Source of the DNA: a virus
Virus record (IMG/VR): IMGVR_UViG_3300017971_000218
Location: 1-64,000 of that record
Direction: 5' to 3' (one strand)
DNA: 64,000 nt
Shown: positions 58,985 through 64,000 of the stretch, piece after piece
How the letters are laid out: each line of letters starts with the position of its first letter
How positions within the stretch are numbered: the first letter of the stretch is position 1
Notes under the pieces: model-generated
The model's input: only the letters and a program-made list of their open reading frames with translations
The model's database searches: none
What the model was told of the DNA's origin: nothing
Translations under genes and position numbers: made by a program

Positions 58985-59001
58985 CCTATAGTAATTATGG
59001 C
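58985..59001 (-). promoter_or_regulatory. Promoter candidate (GCCATAAT type) before the replication operon
   Basis: Leftward: GCCATAATTACTATAGG, immediately before ATG 58984, in a 47-base gap. It is the third copy of the GCCATAAT..TATrGG element. The TATAGG ending is reminiscent of single-subunit phage RNA polymerase promoters, but a polymerase of that type was not found in the window. Location ahead of recA, dnaB, primase and polymerase genes supports a promoter. Confidence 0.5.
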
Positions 59002-59031
59002 ATCTGATCGAAAGTTATTTCGTGATTTCTG

Positions 59032-59436
59032 CTATTTTTTCACAAAAATCAGAGCGTCATGATCCTTACTCATGGGGCGCGGCTCTTGTCCCTTAAGGTT
59101 GCCGCTCATATCAAACCAGAAGATGGTCGCGGACGAAGTTTCTTCGTCGAACAACCCAACTCCAGTGAGATCCATGTTGATAACGCCGCGATGAATCTTC
59201 TTCAAGATGAAGTAAGCATTCGCGGTAGGAACGTTGAAGATCTCCTCGCCGCACTGAAGGCGCAGGCGTGTGATCTGAACGTCTTTATCGGCAAGGTAAG
59301 CTTTGAGTCGCATCCAGGCTAGTCGAACCTCGGGAACGTTGTTCTCGAACACGGTTCTACCGTCAGAAAGAGATGCGATCCATCTACAAGGTGGGACGGT
59401 CTTATCGACCGAAAAGGCAAGTTTCTCACAATTCAT
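59032..59436 (-). CDS. Unknown protein
   Basis: A 134-residue soluble protein from ATG 59436 with AGGA nine bases upstream; a longer frame from 59493 lacks a signal. It is beta-rich with VPPCRWIASLSDGRTVFEN at the start and ITRLRLQCGEEIFNVP in the middle. No family recognised. It separates the virion-type genes from the replication promoter. Confidence 0.45.
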   Translation of the reverse strand: MNCEKLAFSVDKTVPPCRWIASLSDGRTVFENNVPEVRLAWMRLKAYLADKDVQITRLRLQCGEEIFNVPTANAYFILKKIHRGVINMDLTGVGLFDEETSSATIFWFDMSGNLKGQEPRPMSKDHDALIFVKK

Positions 59437-59526
59437 GTCGCTGATTCCTAAATAATCAACCCTATGAACGAAACATGTATCCGACGAGAACATCTCATCA
59501 GAACCACAGCTCTATCAACGAGCTTC
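59437..59526 (-). other. Short gap with a small stem-loop
   Basis: After the stop of the virion-type gene at 59527 the leftward RNA can pair AGCTC with GAGCT around a 7-base loop (59508-59524), but there is no U run, so it is a poor terminator. CATAGGG near 59459-59465 is only faintly like the promoter candidates. No gene is seen. Confidence 0.3.
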
Positions 59527-60120
59527 TTAGAAGTATTCCACACTGAAGTGGAAACCCCAACTGTTCTTGACACCGGTTGTCAACGGCTTAATGGAGACAC
59601 CGATATGCCAATCGTGGATAGCAGCGGTTGTGGTGTGGTTAGCCACACTCATGGAGTTCGATCCGTCACTCGAAAGATCAGAGAACGCACTATCTTGGTC
59701 AACCTCTGCAACCTGCGTGGTCATATTGTCCGGAGCCTCGCCGAGAGTCACACCAGACGCCGCAGTTAGAGCAACCGCGTAGAACAGACCGTTCTGCGTC
59801 TGAACAGAACTACCAGCAGTCAACCGAACTACGAGGCTACCGCTACCAACAGCCACCGGTAGAGACGCGTTTCCGCCTCCGTCGATCGATACCGTGTTAG
59901 CATCGATGTACTTGAAGTTGATACCAGTACCCTTGTCGGTACCAGCCGAATCAACCCGATACGTGGTGTCCTGGTAGGAGCCAACAGACACGCTATTACC
60001 CGGTCCACCCGCACCGAAGAATCCTAAGAAGGATGGATCGGCGGTGTTACCGGCAATCAGCCCGCTGACCTCAGTAAAGCCTTCAGGGCAACCGCTAGGC
60101 AAATGGAATGTAATACTCAT
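59527..60120 (-). CDS. Virion-type beta-rich protein
   Basis: A 197-residue protein, Gly/Ser/Thr-rich with short strands and few charged residues (LGFFGAGGPGNSVSVGSYQD; SLVVRLTAGSSVQTQNGLFY). No cysteine motifs or membrane segment. Composition and position, directly after a 743-residue virion-type gene, point to a head, tail or decoration protein. Family not recognised. Confidence 0.55.
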   Translation of the reverse strand: MSITFHLPSGCPEGFTEVSGLIAGNTADPSFLGFFGAGGPGNSVSVGSYQDTTYRVDSAGTDKGTGINFKYIDANTVSIDGGGNASLPVAVGSGSLVVRLTAGSSVQTQNGLFYAVALTAASGVTLGEAPDNMTTQVAEVDQDSAFSDLSSDGSNSMSVANHTTTAAIHDWHIGVSIKPLTTGVKNSWGFHFSVEYF

Positions 60121-60135
60121 GAATTACACCTCCTC

Positions 60136-62367
60136 TCATACATTCATAAAAACTTCTGGTGATGCACTAGATTGTAGAATCTGGTACAAGCACTCTACAA
60201 GTTGAATCTCAAACGAGCCAGTATCTAGTTCCGCACGGCACAAGAACCGGCGTCCGTCATCAAGACCGACAACCAGCCAGTCACCCTCGGTGATACCTTC
60301 ATCGTTAGAGCCGACAAACATCGTGTGACCGATGAAGTTGTTGATATCTGCTACGTCGAACGGGATGATATTTGAATCGCCCGTAACCGTATACTGATTC
60401 AGCAACACAAGGTTGAAGTTGTGGGACGTGCCTAGGCGCAACTCCCAGAATGAGAACACGCCAGCCGCCACGTCAACCGCCCGGCGAGCGAACGACTTAC
60501 TACCGATGCCGATCGGCTGAACGATCTCGGTGCCGCCCGCAGAACTCTCATAGAATGTTCCGCCGTCCGGGTCTCCAACGATCCTGAATGCCTCGAACTG
60601 ATGGCTGTCAAGGCTTCTACCTCCCACGCCAAACCAGCCGTAGTTTCTACTCCAGGCAATACCATTAATGGCGTAGCTGCCGTGATTGCCGATGTGGTTG
60701 AAACCCACCTGGCTCCGCTCAACTGCCCGCGTATTCAGGTTCACCTTCAGGAAGTGATACTCTGTCGTCTGACCTAGACCAGCCGTCGCGCCCGTGTCTG
60801 TTGACGGGTCCGGTGCTGGCGGTAGCTGCTGTGAACTATACGAGCGGAACGACCACTGGTTCTTAACGAATGCAAACGCAGTACTCGAACCCTCCTCTTG
60901 GATCATCTCACCAGCATTTCGCCAATACAGCGACGGGGTATCATATGACTGACGCCAAACGTAGGTGATGCCCGGGGGCGGCTGCGTCGTAAAGTATGCC
61001 GACGTCTGAGCCCCGGTGCCACCAAGGTTATCATTCCTCACCGGGCTGAGAAGTAATGCCGCGCCATTGAACGGCGAAATATTCAGAACACCGCTGCTGT
61101 TGCGACCACCAAATAGTTCATCACAGATGTGAATACCTTTAGATCTCTGTGGTGTTACTGAGTAGCCGTTATCAACCAGTGCGTATGATTCCTGCGGCTC
61201 ACCAGATGTACTATTGCGAACAATAGAATATGTGTCATCCTCGTTCATGGCGACAATGCCGCTCAACCAACCGGTTACGTGATAGTCGTCCTCGCTGTTC
61301 GGATAGACGCTGAGCACGCCGCTCGGTCCGTAGCCTGTGTTACTATCAGATACGATAATTCTGTGGACTCCGTGCAGTAATTCTGGACTTTGTGCAACAA
61401 AATTCATGAACGCCATACCCACCGTACGCGGGTGTCCTGACGCCGCTGGGATCTGGGTGTTACGGTCTGCCCAATCCCCGATCCAGCGTTCGCCCGCCGC
61501 CACAGCCGTCAAAGGATCGTTCTCTTCACTTATAATGCGTAGCTGAGTGGTCTCACTGAAGCCATCTCCACAGAGCCTCATAACGCCAGAAGCCAGGACC
61601 GCCGGGCTGAAACCGGACGACTGAGGGGCTCCCAGCTCCCCGTAGTTAAACGCGTTCATATCCCCTACGTCGGGACCCGCCGTGTAGGAATCGCCCCCAG
61701 GCGTAATTAGCGCCGGAAATACGGGGGCTGTCTCATAGGTTACATTGAATGCGAACCGCTCTCCACGCCTGGAGAAGCGGGCGTACGGCTGGTAGCTGAT
61801 TTCCCTGATCGTTTGGGTGTCCATATATCCCGATGCGCCGATAATTCCACTGGCGCTGACAGCGTTGTCTCCGAAGATCGACCCGAAATCGAGCACCTTC
61901 TCTGGGAGGCGGTATTGGTAGTCTCCACTTGCGCCGCTTGGTAGCGGACTGAAGGATGTCCTTAGATAGTCCGTTCTCGCTATGTGCTGGGTCGAGTCCG
62001 TGTCCCACGCTACCGAGGTGAAGATCTGGTCCATAGAGTTCCGCAGATCCTCGATATAGTTGAGGCAGTAGGGATTGCCACTCGCCGATACAAACGCACC
62101 GCTCGGGTCCGGGTCGGCTACCTCCTGCTTGGCAACCTCTGTTGGGATCGCCGAACGGTAGTTGTAGAAGGTCGGGTCGGACTCTATTCCATATTTACGG
62201 ATCTCGGCTAGGTGAACATACATAGCCTGCTCATATAGAAATCCACTGATCTCGGGGATTGGCTGAGCTTGATCTGACCAACCTACGCTGGGATTGCCGA
62301 ACCTACCGAGAAAAGTAAATGGGATATCTATATATTGGTACGGTAGAACACCGCTTGCTACACTCAT
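60136..62367 (-). CDS. Large virion-type protein
   Basis: A 743-residue soluble protein with aromatic, Ser, Gly and Asn richness and no enzyme motif. It has segments with regular spacing of NPSVGW, SSGVLNISPFNG and EDDYHVTGWLSGIVAMNED, and GYSVTPQRSKGIH. Such long proteins following one another in one orientation are usually tail or baseplate components. It starts in an ATGA overlap with the preceding 162-residue protein, so stoichiometry may be linked. Confidence 0.55.
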   Translation of the reverse strand: MSVASGVLPYQYIDIPFTFLGRFGNPSVGWSDQAQPIPEISGFLYEQAMYVHLAEIRKYGIESDPTFYNYRSAIPTEVAKQEVADPDPSGAFVSASGNPYCLNYIEDLRNSMDQIFTSVAWDTDSTQHIARTDYLRTSFSPLPSGASGDYQYRLPEKVLDFGSIFGDNAVSASGIIGASGYMDTQTIREISYQPYARFSRRGERFAFNVTYETAPVFPALITPGGDSYTAGPDVGDMNAFNYGELGAPQSSGFSPAVLASGVMRLCGDGFSETTQLRIISEENDPLTAVAAGERWIGDWADRNTQIPAASGHPRTVGMAFMNFVAQSPELLHGVHRIIVSDSNTGYGPSGVLSVYPNSEDDYHVTGWLSGIVAMNEDDTYSIVRNSTSGEPQESYALVDNGYSVTPQRSKGIHICDELFGGRNSSGVLNISPFNGAALLLSPVRNDNLGGTGAQTSAYFTTQPPPGITYVWRQSYDTPSLYWRNAGEMIQEEGSSTAFAFVKNQWSFRSYSSQQLPPAPDPSTDTGATAGLGQTTEYHFLKVNLNTRAVERSQVGFNHIGNHGSYAINGIAWSRNYGWFGVGGRSLDSHQFEAFRIVGDPDGGTFYESSAGGTEIVQPIGIGSKSFARRAVDVAAGVFSFWELRLGTSHNFNLVLLNQYTVTGDSNIIPFDVADINNFIGHTMFVGSNDEGITEGDWLVVGLDDGRRFLCRAELDTGSFEIQLVECLYQILQSSASPEVFMNV

Positions 62368-62852
62368 GTGGCAAATCTTCCAAATCCGTGAATCGGTAAT
62401 TCGACGAATGAAACCGTAACCCTAGTTCCTGACATGCCGGACGGCACTGAGGCGGAATAATACATGCCACGCATACCCACTGTCGCCAGATGACGCCACG
62501 GGCGCGGGACTACGCTTGTGAATGTCGTACCGCTTGGGCTAACAACCCCCTCGTTGTTACACTCCTGTACGGTTACGAGCGCACCGGACGTTCCCTGATC
62601 TGAGACAGCCATAATCTCGACCGGTCGCACAATCGAGGTGGGGGTCGTAGACTGAATGAACATCGAACCGCTGGAGAGTTGAAAATCTGCGCCGATCGTC
62701 TGAGTAAGCTGAGGGTTCTCTGTTAGAATAGTGACACGCTTACCGACGTCAACGACGTCTCCATCGTTGAGGGGAGGTACGTTGCTGATCTGTCGTCTTG
62801 CGCCGCTAGTCTTCGCTTCGTCAACTAGCTGGACCGTATATCGCTTAGCCAT
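62364..62852 (-). CDS. Small virion-type protein
   Basis: A 162-residue beta-rich protein (VDVGKRVTILTENPQL; SSGSMFIQSTTPTSIVRPVEIMA) with a basic N-terminus MAKRYTVQLVDEAK. No known family. ATGA overlap with the next gene and one base from the preceding gene show a single operon with the two larger virion-type genes. Confidence 0.5.
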   Translation of the reverse strand: MAKRYTVQLVDEAKTSGARRQISNVPPLNDGDVVDVGKRVTILTENPQLTQTIGADFQLSSGSMFIQSTTPTSIVRPVEIMAVSDQGTSGALVTVQECNNEGVVSPSGTTFTSVVPRPWRHLATVGMRGMYYSASVPSGMSGTRVTVSFVELPIHGFGRFAT

Positions 62853-63986
62853 TTATACCTCCTCCTCCGAGATAACCTCTACTACACGAGCATTGAGTGC
62901 ATGACCCCCCGTGAAGTAATAGAATGTTACGGAGGTGCCAGTGCCCCTTCCTTCCTCCTGGTAGTTGAACACCGCCGGGTCGCCCTCATTCAAAAAGCCG
63001 TCGATACACTCAGTACCATCGGACATCAGGCGTCCATCATTGCGGCGGTTCTTGTTAGGATACGTCACGCCGTTATTCGTCTGACCGAAATATCTCTCCG
63101 GCTCCACGGACGCGCCACCCAACTCTACATTGAGTAGGTTGTTCACCGTGGTGATCTCAACCTTCTTAGAAAATGATTCCGGCTCTGTGTAATACTGCGT
63201 CTGCGGCGGCGTGAGTCCAATACTCCTCACTGGTCCCACGTTGAAATCGAAGATGTCGAAGTCAATTGGGTTAATACCACCCTGGAATGCCGGGAACTCC
63301 CTATCGCCCAGCGGCGGGATCTTGGTATATGCCGCATAGAAGTCGTTGATACGGTATGTGGTGATAATCCCCCCGGTACCAAATGAGAACGACATCGAGG
63401 CGATACCATTGTCACGCACGCCATATAAGCCGCTACTATTCGCATCCTGGCTCGCAAAGCTGTCGAAGTCCAATGCCGGGAAGCCGGGCTGTCGAATCTC
63501 AGCATAGCGTGAGTTGAGGGCATCGATGAATAGACCACGTAGGCGACGCTTGGCGCGAATATCCATGATACGCACGCCATTCTGGTTACCAGCCGGATAG
63601 AAGTTCCACGGAGCAAATTGTTCGTCAGACACGAACTGCTCACCCAGCACCGGGTGTAGCGTGCCAGACACCCACACGTCCGGGAATCCATCTCCATAGC
63701 GATCATTTGTTTCAGTCGGAATAGCAACACCGCTGATCTCGGAGTATACGTTGACTAAGATGTTCGGACTATAGAGATCAAACTCGCCCGATGTATTCGC
63801 GTTGTTGATACTTTCAATCATGGTCGCTAGTGTATCTAGAACCGTTCCACTGCCCTTACTCTGTCCAACAATAGCAGGGAACTGGCACCATACTGTGCCA
63901 TCCGGGAACAACTGAAATCCATATTCGTCGGAAGAATCACGAGGATCTCGAATTTGCTGCCCAACCTCACGAAGCTGCACGGGCAC
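62853..63986 (-). CDS. Virion-type protein of unknown function
   Basis: A 377-residue protein from GTG 63986, with AGGGA eight bases upstream, so it is complete within the window. EYGFQLFPDGTVWCQFPAIV near the start and FDSFASQDANSSGLYGVRDNG in the middle are typical structural-protein sequence without enzyme motifs. It is the rightmost gene seen and probably belongs to a tail or neck module that continues beyond the window. Confidence 0.5.
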   Translation of the reverse strand: MPVQLREVGQQIRDPRDSSDEYGFQLFPDGTVWCQFPAIVGQSKGSGTVLDTLATMIESINNANTSGEFDLYSPNILVNVYSEISGVAIPTETNDRYGDGFPDVWVSGTLHPVLGEQFVSDEQFAPWNFYPAGNQNGVRIMDIRAKRRLRGLFIDALNSRYAEIRQPGFPALDFDSFASQDANSSGLYGVRDNGIASMSFSFGTGGIITTYRINDFYAAYTKIPPLGDREFPAFQGGINPIDFDIFDFNVGPVRSIGLTPPQTQYYTEPESFSKKVEITTVNNLLNVELGGASVEPERYFGQTNNGVTYPNKNRRNDGRLMSDGTECIDGFLNEGDPAVFNYQEEGRGTGTSVTFYYFTGGHALNARVVEVISEEEV

Positions 63987-64000
63987 ATAGTGTTCCCTGG

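Noticed and set aside
60136-63986. Assigning tail fibre, baseplate or capsid names to the right-end genes
   Set aside because: Composition is structural but no family motif could be recognised by eye, so only virion-type is claimed.
1-64000. tRNA or rRNA genes
   Set aside because: No cloverleaf-like stretch with GGTTCGAATC-type arms or CCA end was noticed in the few non-coding gaps. A covariance search would be decisive.
1-64000. Integrase, attachment site or lysogeny repressor
   Set aside because: No tyrosine or serine recombinase signature or CI-like gene was recognised, so nothing supports a temperate lifestyle within this window.

Overview
The window is a continuous piece of a tailed double-stranded DNA phage genome (Caudoviricetes) infecting a bacterium. 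Genes are densely packed, many start and stop codons overlap as ATGA, GTGA or TAATG, ribosome binding sites are purine-rich, and virion-type genes sit beside a self-contained replication set. No integrase, tRNA, CRISPR array or bacterial housekeeping block was seen, and the host cannot be named from the sequence.

Layout. Bases 1-4384 read rightward: an untranslated leader, an HNH-type gene (185-751), a striking degenerate array of about 22-bp units (741-1050) followed by AT-rich promoter-like elements, three virion-type genes including a beta-helix protein (1221-3291), a holin-like membrane protein, a small acidic protein, and a SprT-like metalloprotease fused to a helix-turn-helix. From 4381 to the right end every gene reads leftward, and the two transcription units meet tail to tail on a shared CTAG stop.

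Read in its own direction (right to left), the leftward block starts with virion-type genes (63986-59527). Next come RecA, a PD-(D/E)XK nuclease, DnaB-type helicase, DnaG-type primase, nucleotide enzymes, a Cas4-like nuclease and the DNA polymerase III alpha subunit (58984-48217), then a HExxH protein and SSB. From about 46.6 to 19.3 kb lies a large glycan island with about fourteen glycosyltransferases (a fifteenth is at 7.9 kb), sugar-nucleotide enzymes (nucleotidyltransferase, WecB-like 2-epimerase, RmlC/RmlD-like pair, several SDR epimerases, and a 3-dehydratase-like DegT protein with His at the PLP-lysine position), methyltransferases, a sulfotransferase and three HAD proteins. From 18.7 to 7 kb is a nucleotide and recombination segment: dUTPase, class II ribonucleotide reductase, an FAD oxidoreductase, DEDDh exonuclease, an IMPDH/GMPR-type enzyme and thymidylate synthase. 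The block ends with a kinase-methyltransferase fusion and GDP-mannose 4,6-dehydratase (gmd).

How it fits together. The phage carries most of its own replisome and dNTP supply, and in addition a pathway that could make one or more unusual sugar nucleotides (gmd plus the His-type dehydratase points to 3,6-dideoxyhexose chemistry) and assemble a methylated, sulfated glycan. The glycosyltransferases look soluble and no flippase or polymerase was seen, so cytoplasmic glycosylation of virion proteins or DNA is more likely than capsule export. This is inference. A shared element (5'-GCCATAATnnnTATrGG-like) lies before three leftward operons and may be a phage-specific promoter.
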